A stretch of 28,373 bases of DNA from VBDM01 sp035651815 (GTDB taxonomy: Bacteria; Pseudomonadota; Gammaproteobacteria; Burkholderiales; SG8-39): positions 1 to 28,373 of the forward strand of contig DASRFB010000078.1 in NCBI GenBank assembly GCA_035651815.1. Reading direction: 5' to 3'. A model generated the notes under the pieces. The model did not search any database. It was not told the DNA's origin and saw nothing but the letters and a program-made list of their open reading frames with translations. Numbering within the stretch: position 1 is the first letter of the stretch; every line of letters begins with the position of its first letter. Below are positions 1-7,316 of the stretch, in pieces. Made by a program: the position numbers and the translations under genes.

Positions 1-758
1 ACCCGCCGCGCGTCACGAATCGCGGTTCGTGCGAGATAGAGACCGTAGAGCTCACGTCCCTTGGAGAAGAGCGCAGTTTCGGGGGAGTTGAGGTATTTGG
101 GCTCCCCTTGCCCGAGCACCCGCCCGCCGAAACCGATCACCCGGCCGCGGCTGTCGTGGATAGGAAACATGATCCGGTCACGGAAGCGGTCGTAGCGCTT
201 CTGCGAATCGCCCCGGATCACGAGACCGGCCTGCTCCAAGGCCGCGTCGTCGTAGTTGTCGAAGGCCTGCGCGAGGGGCTGCCAGGCGTCCGGCGCGTAG
301 CCGATGCCGAAGCGGGCCGCCACGGCGCCGGTCAGGCCCCGTCGTTTCAGATAGTCGATCGCGTGAGGCGCCTTGCGCAGCTCGGCGCGATAGAACTTGG
401 CCGCCGCGAGCAACAGCGCGGCGTGATCCGTGGCCTCTTCACGCCGCTCGGCTTCGCCGGGGCGCTCGACCCGAGGCACCGTGAGACCGGCGTCACGCGC
501 GAGCTCCTCGACCGCCTCCGGGAACGACTTGCCGGCGTGCTCCATGAGGAAGCCGATCGCCGTGCCGTGCGCGCCGCAGCCGAAGCAGTGGTAGAACTGC
601 TTGGTCGGGCTCACCGTGAACGAGGGCGTCTTCTCGCTGTGGAACGGGCAGCAGGCGACGAAATTCGCGCCGCCCTTCTTGAGCGGCACGTGGCGTTCGA
701 TCACGTCGACGATGTCGACGCGATGGAGCAGTTCTTGCTTGAACGAATCTGGAATCAC
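1..758 (-). CDS. dnaG: DNA primase DnaG, N-terminal part (cut by window edge)
   Basis: DNA primase makes the RNA primers that start Okazaki fragments. About 252 residues are present, read from a GTG start whose first residues (V/M-IPDSFKQELLHRVDIVDVI) match the usual DnaG start. The N-terminal CHC2 zinc finger is complete, with C37-P-F-H40 and C58-F-G-C61 as ligands, in the typical KKGGANF...PFHSEKTPSF context. The start of the RNA-polymerase domain follows (RDRIMFPIHDSRGRVIGFGGR, PKYLNSPET). The Toprim catalytic core and the helicase-binding C-terminus lie beyond the left edge. It is the third gene of the rpsU-yqeY-dnaG operon, 58 bp after yqeY; rpoD usually follows. A weak Shine-Dalgarno (AGCAGG) lies 3 nt before the GTG, and a promoter-like pair sits just upstream. 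Confidence 0.97.
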   Translation of the reverse strand, partial: MIPDSFKQELLHRVDIVDVIERHVPLKKGGANFVACCPFHSEKTPSFTVSPTKQFYHCFGCGAHGTAIGFLMEHAGKSFPEAVEELARDAGLTVPRVERPGEAERREEATDHAALLLAAAKFYRAELRKAPHAIDYLKRRGLTGAVAARFGIGYAPDAWQPLAQAFDNYDDAALEQAGLVIRGDSQKRYDRFRDRIMFPIHDSRGRVIGFGGRVLGQGEPKYLNSPETALFSKGRELYGLYLARTAIRDARR

Positions 759-770
759 GGGCCTGCTACA

Positions 771-798
771 TATATAGGCCAAAACGCCGGCCAGTCAA
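771..798 (-). promoter_or_regulatory. Candidate internal promoter for dnaG
   Basis: On the minus strand TTGACT (793-798) and TATATA (771-776) are separated by 16 bp, a near-consensus sigma70 layout in the short yqeY-dnaG gap. The predicted start (about 764) is only about 6 nt before the GTG at 758, so a transcript from here would be almost leaderless. It could let dnaG be expressed apart from rpsU and yqeY. No experimental support. Confidence 0.5.
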
Positions 799-816
799 AG
801 CCCCGGCCCCGCGGGA

Positions 817-1263
817 TCAACCCGCGAGCTTCGATTTCACCAGGGCGGACACCTTCGCCATGTCGGCGCGTCCGGCCAGCTTCGCCTTGAGCAGCCCCAT
901 GACCTTGCCCATGTCGGCCGCGCCCTTGGCCCCGGTCTGCGCGACGGCGTCCTCGACCGCCTTCGCGATTTCCGCGTCCGACATCTGTTTCGGCAGATAC
1001 CCGGCGAGCAGGTTCAACTCGAAGGTCTCGGCGTCGGCGAGGTCGGTGCGATTGGCGCTCGTGTATTGAGCAATGGAGTCGCGCCGCTGCTTGATCATTT
1101 TCTCGATGACCGAGACGACCTCGGGGTCGCCGAGTTCCTTGCGCTCGTCGACCTCGCGCTGCTTGATCGCCGCGAGCAGCAGCCGGATCGCCGAGAGGCG
1201 CTGCGTCTCTCGCGCCTTCATCGCGGCCTTCATGTCTTCCTGGATGCGGTCTTTGAGCGCCAT
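817..1263 (-). CDS. yqeY: GatB/YqeY domain protein
   Basis: A 148-residue protein of the YqeY family, which resembles the tRNA-binding tail domain of the GatB amidotransferase subunit; its exact role is not settled. The start MALKDRIQEDMKAAMKARE and the segments IRLLLAAIKQREVDER, ELNLLAGYLPKQMSD and GAKGAADMGKVMGLLKAKLAGRAD are characteristic, and the length is normal for the family. The frame stays open upstream through rpsU in a shifted frame, but the ATG at 1263 has a good ribosome site (AAGGAG, 6 nt before) and fits the family N-terminus. It lies between rpsU and dnaG, the conserved position for this gene in proteobacteria, and is probably co-transcribed with both. Confidence 0.95.
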   Translation of the reverse strand: MALKDRIQEDMKAAMKARETQRLSAIRLLLAAIKQREVDERKELGDPEVVSVIEKMIKQRRDSIAQYTSANRTDLADAETFELNLLAGYLPKQMSDAEIAKAVEDAVAQTGAKGAADMGKVMGLLKAKLAGRADMAKVSALVKSKLAG

Positions 1264-1295
1264 GGCGGCTCCTTGGGTCGGCTCATAAACGACGA

Positions 1296-1321
1296 GGCCG
1301 GGCAGGTTTCCCTGTCCGGCC
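1296..1321 (-). terminator. Intercistronic hairpin between rpsU and yqeY
   Basis: On the transcribed strand a 6-bp GGCCGG/CCGGCC stem, one A-C mismatch and a 4-bp CAGG/CCTG stem are closed by a GAAA tetraloop. No U-run follows, so it is probably not a simple intrinsic terminator. It occupies the place where E. coli has a partial terminator and processing region after rpsU (established for E. coli). Inference: it lowers or processes the downstream yqeY-dnaG message relative to the abundant rpsU message. Confidence 0.55.
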
Positions 1322-1349
1322 CGCGATGCGGCGCATTCGCGCGCGAGTC

Positions 1350-1562
1350 TCAGTACAGCTTCGGCGGCAGCGTCTGGTTGCGCAGGCGCTTGTAGTGGCG
1401 CTTGATCGCGGCCGCGAGCTTGCGCTTGCGGTACGCGGTCGGCTTCTCGTAGAACTCGCGGGCGCGCAGCTCGGTCAGCAGCCCGGTCTTCTCGACCGTG
1501 CGCTTGAATCGGCGAAGCGCGACCTCGAAAGGCTCGTTTTCCTTGACGCGTACGGTCGGCAT
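1350..1562 (-). CDS. rpsU: 30S ribosomal protein S21
   Basis: A 70-residue small-subunit protein, full length, with the family sequence MPTVRVKENEPFEVALRRFKR, the REFYEKPTAYRKRKLAAAIKR segment and a basic C-terminus. S21 acts in translation initiation near the anti-Shine-Dalgarno region of 16S rRNA. It is the first gene of the rpsU-yqeY-dnaG operon, with 86 bp including a hairpin before yqeY. An in-frame TAG lies directly before the ATG, so the start is fixed. A TAGAAT -10-like element lies about 37 bp upstream. Its own Shine-Dalgarno is poor (GAGG at a long distance). Confidence 0.98.
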   Translation of the reverse strand: MPTVRVKENEPFEVALRRFKRTVEKTGLLTELRAREFYEKPTAYRKRKLAAAIKRHYKRLRNQTLPPKLY

Positions 1563-1598
1563 CTAGCGGCGGTCCTCGGTGCTTTCGGAAAGGGCGGA

Positions 1599-1627
1599 AT
1601 TCTAGCAGCTTTTGAGGGTTTTCCACA
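1599..1627 (-). promoter_or_regulatory. rpsU operon promoter: TAGAAT -10 with overlapping DnaA-box-like 9-mer
   Basis: On the minus strand TAGAAT (1599-1604) forms a good -10; the predicted start is near 1592, giving a leader of about 30 nt to rpsU. Where a -35 would fall is TGTGGA, which is weak. It lies inside TGTGGAAAA; its complement TTTTCCACA (1619-1627, plus strand) fits the DnaA-box consensus TTWTNCACA. The -10 is a fair call. DnaA binding is only inference from one 9-mer. Confidence 0.5.
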
Positions 1628-1636
1628 GGCCCGTGA

Positions 1637-1661
1637 GGCCGGCGGGAGGCGCTTCCCGGCC
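1637..1661 (-). terminator. Hairpin just after czcA (weak terminator candidate)
   Basis: A perfect 6-bp stem, GGCCGG (1637-1642) with CCGGCC (1656-1661), begins 1 bp after the czcA stop. An alternative inner stem (CGGGA/TCCCG) is possible. There is no U-tract, so intrinsic termination is doubtful. It would sit between the end of the efflux operon and the rpsU promoter on the same strand. Confidence 0.35.
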
Positions 1662-1662
1662 G

Positions 1663-4600
1663 TCAGAGCCGCGGGCCTGCCGGCGCGTTCCGCACGGCGT
1701 GGTGGCGCTGGAAGACGAGGTACAGGACGGGCAGCACGATCAGCGTGAGCAGCGTCGCCGTCACCAGCCCGCCGATCACCACCACGGCGAGCGGCTTCTG
1801 GGTCTCCGAGCCGATCCCGGTCGAGACGGCCATCGGCAGCAGGCCCAGCATCGCGAGCAGCCCGGTCATGAGCACGGTCCGCATGCGCACGAGCGACCCC
1901 TGGATCACCGCCTGCTCGGGGGGCATCCCGCCCGCCCGCAGCTGGTTGAAGTACGCGACCATCACCACCCCGTTCAGCACCGCCTGGCCGAACAGCGCGA
2001 TGAAGCCGATCGCGGCCGACACCGACAGCGGGATCCCGGTCACGAGCAGCGCGAAGATGCCGCCGATCAGCGCGAACGGGATGTTGAGCAGGATCAGCGC
2101 CGCGCTCGAGAACCGCCCGAAGGCGTCGAAGAGCAGGAGGAAGATCAGGAGCACCGACACCGGAATGATGATCGCGAGCCGCGCCATGGCGCGCTCCTGG
2201 TTCTCGAACTCGCCCGACCACGTGACGCGGTACCCGGGCTTGAGCTTGACCTGCTCGGCGACGCGATCCTTCATGTCGGCGACCACGCTGCCCATGTCGC
2301 GGTCGGCGATGAACACCCCGATCGCATAGACGCGCACGCCGTCCTCGCGCGCGATGTTCATGGCGCCGCCGACGGTCTTGAACTCGGCCACCTGCGACAG
2401 CGGCACGTAGGCGCCGCCCGGCGTGGCCACGGTGATCGCCTCGAGGTTCGGGATCGTGCGCTGCGCGTCCTTCAGCCGCACGGTGACGGCGAAATGGCGT
2501 TCGCCCTCCCACAGCTGCGTCGCGGGCTTCCCGCCGAGGACCATCTCGATCACGTCCTGGATGTCGGCGACGTTCAGCCCGTAGCGCGCGGCCGCCTGGC
2601 GGTCGATGCGGATCAGCAGCTGCGGCAGCTCGCCCAGCCGGTCGATGAACGCGCGCTTCACCCCGCGCACGTCGGAGATCGCGTGCAGCACGGCTTGCGC
2701 CTGGTCGCTCAGGACGTCCAGGTCGTCGCCGAACACCTTGATGACGATCTGGCCGTCGATCTGCGAAATCGACTCGAGGACGTTGTCGCGGATCGGCTGC
2801 GAGAAGCTCGGTTCGATCCCGGGGAAGACCGACATCGCCTCGTCCATCTGGTCGACCAGCTTGCGCTTGGTCATCCCGGAGCGCCATTCCGACTCGGGCT
2901 TGGGCACGACCAGCATCTCGCACATGTTGATCAGCTTCGGGTCGGTGCCGTCCTCGGGCCGCCCGGACTTCGAGACGACGGTCTCGACCTCCGGGATCTT
3001 CGCGAGCGCCGCGCGAAATTTCGCGGTCATCGACTGCGCCTCGGTCACCGACACCGACGAGGGCAGCGTCACGTTGATCCAGATCGAGCCCTCGTTGAGC
3101 TCGGGCAGGAACTCGGTCCCGAGCTTCGGCACGACGGCGAAGCTCGCGGCGAGCGCCGCGAGCGCGGTGCCGATCACGATCTTCTTGCGGCCCACCGCCC
3201 ACACGAGCACCGGCTCGTAGAACTTTTTGCAGTACCGCACCAGGCGGTTCTCCTCCTCCGGCAGGTGCTTGGGCAGGAAATGCAGGCACAGCAGCGGCAC
3301 CAGCGTGAGCGAAAGGATCAGCGAGCCGACCAGCGCCGACGTGACCGACCAGGCCATGGGCGCGAAGATCCGGCCCTCGTGCCGCTGCAGCGTGAAGATC
3401 GGGATGTGCGCCGCGATGATGATCAGCATCGAGAACAGCGTCGGGCGCCCGACCTCGACCGCCGCGTCCAGGATGCGCTGCGGGCGCGGCGTGCGCTCGT
3501 GGCCCGGGTCCGAGAGCTTGCGGAAGACGTTCTCGACCACGATCACGGCGCCGTCGACGATGATGCCGAAGTCCATCGCGCCGAGCGACAGCAGGTTCGC
3601 CGGGATGCCGACGAAAGTGAGCCCGAGGAAGGTCGCGAGCAGCGACAACGGGATCACCAGCGCGACGATCAGCGCCGCGCGCAGGTTGCCGAGGAAGAGC
3701 AGCAGCACCACGGTGACGAGCGCTGCGCCCTCCGTCAGGTTGGTGAAGACCGTCTTCAGCGTGTGCTCGATCAGCCACGTGCGGTCGTAGAAGGGGACGA
3801 TCTTCACCCCGGGCGGCAGCAGGGTCGCGTTGAGCTGCTCGACCTTGGCCTTGACGGCCTTGAGCACCTCCGAGGGGTTCTCGCCCTTGCGCATCAGGAC
3901 GACGCCGGTGACGATGTCGTCGTCGCGGTCCTGGCCGACGATGCCCTGGCGCGGCACCGCGCCGATCGAGACGTCGGCGAGGTTCTTGATCAGGATCGGG
4001 ACGCCGTTCCTCTCGGCGACCACGATGTTGCCGATGTCGTCGGCCGAGCGCAGCAGCCCGATGCCGCGGATCAGGTACTGCTGGCGGCCCTGCTCGAGGT
4101 AGCTGCCGCCGACGTTGGCGTTGCCGCGATCGAGCGCGGCGAACAGCTGCTGCAGCGTGATCTTGTAGTCGCGAAGGCGCGCGAGGTCGGGATTCACCTC
4201 GTACTGCTTGATCAGCCCGCCGATGGTGACGATGTCGGCGACGCCGGGGATCAGCCGCAGCTGGCGCTCGACGGTCCAGTCCTCGAGCGTGCGCAGCTCG
4301 CGCGGGTCGAGGCGCGCGTCGGAGGACAGGCGGTAGCGGTAGATCTCCCCGATCGGCGTCGACAGCGGCGCGAGCTGGGGCTGCACGCCGGCGGGCATGT
4401 CGACGGCCGCCAGGCGCTCGACGACCTGCTGGCGCGCGAAATAGGGGTTGGCGCGGTCGTCGAAGGTGATGATGATGAACGACAGGCCGAACTGCGTGTG
4501 CGAGAACATGCGCACCGCGTTCGGCAGCCCGGCGAGCGCGACCTCGAGCGGGACGGTGACCTGCTTCTCGACCTCTTCCGCGGCGCGGCCGGGGTAGAGC

Positions 4601-4752
4601 GCGATGACGTTCACCTGCGTGTCGGTGACGTCGGGGAACGCCTCGATGGGCAGCGACCGGAACGCCGCCAGCCCGCCGCCGATGAACAGCAGCAGCCCGA
4701 GGACGATGAACAGCGGCTTGTGCAGCGCGAACGAGACGGTGCGCTTGATCAT
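1663..4752 (-). CDS. czcA: Heavy-metal efflux RND pump, CzcA family
   Basis: A 1029-residue inner-membrane proton/metal antiporter, normal length for heavy-metal RND pumps. It starts MIKRTVSFALHKPLF, the usual first helix, followed by two large periplasmic loops. The fourth transmembrane helix carries DFGIIVDGAVIVVEN (about 394-408); D394, D400 and E407 match in spacing the proton-relay acidic residues described in CzcA of Cupriavidus metallidurans. This argues for a divalent-metal (Co/Zn/Cd or Ni) pump rather than a CusA-type Cu/Ag pump; the metal cannot be read with certainty. Later RND segments (YRVTWSGEFENQERAMARLAIIIPVSV, IGFIALFGQAVLNGVVMVAYFNQLRAGG, GIGSETQKPLAVVVIGGL) are intact. Last gene of czcCBA, 8 bp after czcB. 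No metal regulator lies nearby. Confidence 0.93.
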   Translation of the reverse strand: MIKRTVSFALHKPLFIVLGLLLFIGGGLAAFRSLPIEAFPDVTDTQVNVIALYPGRAAEEVEKQVTVPLEVALAGLPNAVRMFSHTQFGLSFIIITFDDRANPYFARQQVVERLAAVDMPAGVQPQLAPLSTPIGEIYRYRLSSDARLDPRELRTLEDWTVERQLRLIPGVADIVTIGGLIKQYEVNPDLARLRDYKITLQQLFAALDRGNANVGGSYLEQGRQQYLIRGIGLLRSADDIGNIVVAERNGVPILIKNLADVSIGAVPRQGIVGQDRDDDIVTGVVLMRKGENPSEVLKAVKAKVEQLNATLLPPGVKIVPFYDRTWLIEHTLKTVFTNLTEGAALVTVVLLLFLGNLRAALIVALVIPLSLLATFLGLTFVGIPANLLSLGAMDFGIIVDGAVIVVENVFRKLSDPGHERTPRPQRILDAAVEVGRPTLFSMLIIIAAHIPIFTLQRHEGRIFAPMAWSVTSALVGSLILSLTLVPLLCLHFLPKHLPEEENRLVRYCKKFYEPVLVWAVGRKKIVIGTALAALAASFAVVPKLGTEFLPELNEGSIWINVTLPSSVSVTEAQSMTAKFRAALAKIPEVETVVSKSGRPEDGTDPKLINMCEMLVVPKPESEWRSGMTKRKLVDQMDEAMSVFPGIEPSFSQPIRDNVLESISQIDGQIVIKVFGDDLDVLSDQAQAVLHAISDVRGVKRAFIDRLGELPQLLIRIDRQAAARYGLNVADIQDVIEMVLGGKPATQLWEGERHFAVTVRLKDAQRTIPNLEAITVATPGGAYVPLSQVAEFKTVGGAMNIAREDGVRVYAIGVFIADRDMGSVVADMKDRVAEQVKLKPGYRVTWSGEFENQERAMARLAIIIPVSVLLIFLLLFDAFGRFSSAALILLNIPFALIGGIFALLVTGIPLSVSAAIGFIALFGQAVLNGVVMVAYFNQLRAGGMPPEQAVIQGSLVRMRTVLMTGLLAMLGLLPMAVSTGIGSETQKPLAVVVIGGLVTATLLTLIVLPVLYLVFQRHHAVRNAPAGPRL

Positions 4753-4760
4753 TCAGGCAT

Positions 4761-5903
4761 TCAGGCCGCGGCGTCCCCGGACAGCTGGCGGTACAGCCGG
4801 TTCAGGAAAAGGTTGCCTTCGACGACGACTTTCTGCCCCTGGGTGAGGCCCGAGACCACGCCGGCGGTGCCGTCGCGCACGCCCCCGACGTCGACCTGGA
4901 CGCGCGCGAAGCGGCCCGGCGCTTCCTCGACGAAGACGTAGTTGCGCCCGTTCGCCTGCACGATGGCCTTCTCCGAGACCTGGACCTGCGCGCGCGGCGC
5001 GCCTTCCATCTCGGCGCTGACGAACATCTCGCCCTTCAGCTTGCGCGCGCGGTTGTCGACGGTGCCGCGCAGCTTCACCGTGCGCGTCGCCGGGTCGACG
5101 AAGTCCGAGATCGCGACCACGGCCGCGGGGAACGTGTCCTCGGGCCAGGCGCCGGTGCGCAGCGTCGCGTGCAGGCCCTTCTTGAGCCGCGAGATGTCGC
5201 GCTCGTTGGCGTCGAGCTGCACCCACAGGCGCGAGGGATCCGTGACGACGAACATCGCCGGCGACCCGGCGGCGACGTCGGGACGCAGCTCCTGGCCGGG
5301 ATTGATGTTGCGCTCGACCACCGTGCCCGAGATCGGGCTGCGCAGCGCGAAGCTCTGGTCGACGGTGTCGCCCGAGGCGCCGTAGAGCTTGACCCTGCCC
5401 TCGGCGCGGGCGAGCTCGACCTCGGCTCGCGCGTAGTCGGCTTCGGCCGAGTTCAGCTCCTTCCTCGCGGCGACGCCGGCGGCGTTCAGGTCGCGCAGGC
5501 GCTCGAGACTCTTGCGCGCGAGCGCGAAGTCCGTCTGCGCCTTGCGCGCCTCGGCCTGCGCCTGTCCGAAGTCCGGCGAGAACAGCAGCGCGAGCGGCTC
5601 GCCCGCCCTCACGACGTCGCCGGGCTTGACCAGGATGCGCGCGACGCGGCCCGCGAACGGCGGATACAGGCGCACCGTGCGCTCCTCGTCCCAGACGAGG
5701 CGCCCGGTGAGCTTGAGCTTCTCGGGCGCGCCCGCCTGGACGACGTCGGACTGCAGCGCCGCGAGCTGCGGGTTGCCCTCGGAGAACACCACGCGGCCGT
5801 TCTCCAGACGCGGCGGCGGCGCCTCGGTCTTCTTGTCACGGTCGCCGCATCCCGCGACCAGCATCGCGGCGGCGACCAGCATGGACATCGATAATGCGCG
5901 CAT
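4761..5903 (-). CDS. czcB: RND efflux periplasmic adaptor lipoprotein, CzcB family
   Basis: A 380-residue membrane-fusion protein linking the inner-membrane pump to the outer-membrane channel. The N-terminus is a lipoprotein signal with lipobox LVAG-C19. A barrel-sandwich half follows (YPPFAGRVARILVKPGDVVRAGEPLALLFSPD), then an alpha-hairpin coiled coil (about 110-170, rich in A, E, R and L), the second lipoyl half (LRSPISGTVVERNINPGQELR), a beta-barrel (LWVQLDANERDISRLKKGL) and a membrane-proximal domain. It is encoded between czcC (34 bp) and czcA (8 bp). The czcB-czcA junction contains a tandem 8-bp duplication (ATTCAGGC twice on the plus strand, 4751-4766) that includes both the stop and the next start. 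Confidence 0.93.
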   Translation of the reverse strand: MRALSMSMLVAAAMLVAGCGDRDKKTEAPPPRLENGRVVFSEGNPQLAALQSDVVQAGAPEKLKLTGRLVWDEERTVRLYPPFAGRVARILVKPGDVVRAGEPLALLFSPDFGQAQAEARKAQTDFALARKSLERLRDLNAAGVAARKELNSAEADYARAEVELARAEGRVKLYGASGDTVDQSFALRSPISGTVVERNINPGQELRPDVAAGSPAMFVVTDPSRLWVQLDANERDISRLKKGLHATLRTGAWPEDTFPAAVVAISDFVDPATRTVKLRGTVDNRARKLKGEMFVSAEMEGAPRAQVQVSEKAIVQANGRNYVFVEEAPGRFARVQVDVGGVRDGTAGVVSGLTQGQKVVVEGNLFLNRLYRQLSGDAAA

Positions 5904-5937
5904 GTTGTCGTTCCCTCTCCGGGCCTCTCGGGGCCCG

Positions 5938-7245
5938 CTACCTCGGCTCCTCCGAGCCGATCCCGGCCCGCCAGGCCGACAGCGCCTTGGCGTAGTCGTT
6001 TCGCGCCGCGGCGGCGTCGATCTGGATCGCGCGCAGCGTACGGCGCGCGTCGAGCAGGTCCATCACGCCGATGGCGCCGTTCTTGTAGGCGTACTCGGCC
6101 GAGTCGGACGCCTTCCTCGCCTCGGCGAGCAGCGAGCCGTCGTAGCGCGCGAGCCGCTCGGAGGCCGCCTGCAGGTCGGAGGTCGTCCGGTTCAGCTCGG
6201 AGCGCGCCTGCGCCCGCGTCTTCTCCAGAGAATCGAGCGCGGCGCCGTAGTCCGACTCGGCGCGCTGGATCTCGCCTTCGTAGGTGTAGCGCGCGAACAG
6301 CGGCACCGACACGAACAATCCGTAGGTGTTGCCGGTGCCGGCCCCGCTCCCTTGGGCAAAACCCGGGTTCACGGGGTAATGATCGTACGAGAGCCCTACC
6401 GTCACGTCGCGGGTGCGCAGGCTGCGCGCGAGGTCGCGCGCTCCCGCGGCGGCGTCGACGCGGCTGCGCGCGGCGCGCACGTCGGGCCGCCGATCGATCA
6501 TCTCGTCGGTGACCCGCGGCAGTTCGACCGAGTCGGGCGCGGGCCAGGGATCGATCGCGCGCAGGACCGCGCCCTTCGCTTCCGCGCCGATCAGGTAGGC
6601 GAGCGCGAGCTGCGCGCGGCGGCGGTCGGCCTCCGCCGCGCGCGCGTCGTTCTGCGCGCGCAGCGCATCCACCCGCAGGCGCGAGACGTCCGCCGCCGCG
6701 ATGTCGCCCGCCTTGTAGCGCAGCTCCGCGGCCTCGATGGTGCGCTCGAACAGCGCGATGTTGTCCCGCGATATCGCCGACTTGTCCTGCGCGAACGCGA
6801 GGTCGTAGTACGCCGAGCGCAGCGCGAGCAGCTGCTGGCGCAGCACGTCGGCGTAATCCTGCGACGCGGCGGCCTCGGAGCGCCGCGCCTGCGCGATGCG
6901 CAGCTCGCGCTTGTCGCCGCGCTCGATCAGCTGGTCGAGCCGGACCGACGAGTCGACCGTCTTGTCGCGATACGGACCGCCGCCGACGCCGACCTGGGGA
7001 TTGATCTGCGACACTCCCAGGCTCAGGTTCGGATTGGGACGCGCGCCCGCCGAGACGGTGTTCGCCTGCGCGCCCTCGAGCGCGCGCCGCGCGAGGCGCA
7101 CGTCGCGGTTGCCTGTGGCGAGCTGCTGCTCGGCGTCGCGCAAGGTGAGTCCTATGACGTTGTCCTGCGCCGCGGCGGCGAGGCAGACGGCGAGCATCGC
7201 GAGAGCCGCCACCGGGCGCTGCACGCGCTTGCTAAAGTTGCGCAT
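5938..7245 (-). CDS. czcC: Outer-membrane efflux channel, CzcC/TolC family
   Basis: A TolC-fold outer-membrane factor of about 435 residues with a cleavable signal peptide (hydrophobic PVAALAMLAVCLAAAAQ). Repeated-half features are visible: RLDQLIERGDKRELRIAQARRSEAAA, LRYKAGDIAAADVSRLRVDALRAQN and, in the second half, YKNGAIGVMDLLDARRTLRAIQ. It completes the CzcCBA tripartite pump and is the first gene of the operon. Start choice: a TTG at 7266 and ATGs at 7257 and 7245 are all in frame. A TAGAAT -10-like element covers 7256-7261, so a transcript from it would begin near 7249 and only the ATG at 7245 would remain. That start is therefore preferred, though the ATG at 7257 cannot be excluded. 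Neither has a clear Shine-Dalgarno. Confidence 0.9.
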   Translation of the reverse strand: MRNFSKRVQRPVAALAMLAVCLAAAAQDNVIGLTLRDAEQQLATGNRDVRLARRALEGAQANTVSAGARPNPNLSLGVSQINPQVGVGGGPYRDKTVDSSVRLDQLIERGDKRELRIAQARRSEAAASQDYADVLRQQLLALRSAYYDLAFAQDKSAISRDNIALFERTIEAAELRYKAGDIAAADVSRLRVDALRAQNDARAAEADRRRAQLALAYLIGAEAKGAVLRAIDPWPAPDSVELPRVTDEMIDRRPDVRAARSRVDAAAGARDLARSLRTRDVTVGLSYDHYPVNPGFAQGSGAGTGNTYGLFVSVPLFARYTYEGEIQRAESDYGAALDSLEKTRAQARSELNRTTSDLQAASERLARYDGSLLAEARKASDSAEYAYKNGAIGVMDLLDARRTLRAIQIDAAAARNDYAKALSAWRAGIGSEEPR

Positions 7246-7255
7246 GAGGGCCGGC

Positions 7256-7312
7256 ATTCTATGCAAGAGGGCCTGACAAGGAACTGACAGGGCTCAAGGA
7301 AAAGTCCATAAA
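7256..7312. promoter_or_regulatory. Divergent promoter region of czcCBA and tsaD
   Basis: On the minus strand TAGAAT (7256-7261) lies 10 bp before the czcC ATG at 7245. On the plus strand CTGACA (7284-7289) and CATAAA (7307-7312) are 17 bp apart and would start transcription at about the tsaD ATG (7317). A second CTGACA occurs at 7273-7278, 11 bp before the first. Both predicted transcripts would be nearly leaderless, and the two promoters share about 55 bp. Assignments are by eye. Confidence 0.45.
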
Positions 7313-7316
7313 AATC

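Noticed and set aside
817..1626. A longer yqeY reading frame extending back through rpsU
   Set aside because: The upstream part is rpsU read out of frame. The ATG at 1263 has a ribosome site and matches the YqeY N-terminus.
1612..4941. A 1109-codon open frame on the plus strand, antisense to czcA
   Set aside because: Composition is Arg/His/Asp/Gln-rich low-complexity typical of the opposite strand of GC-rich genes. The RND pump on the minus strand has full family motifs.
7246..7266. Earlier czcC starts (TTG at 7266, ATG at 7257)
   Set aside because: The ATG at 7257 lies inside the TAGAAT element and neither has a Shine-Dalgarno. They are not needed for the signal peptide.
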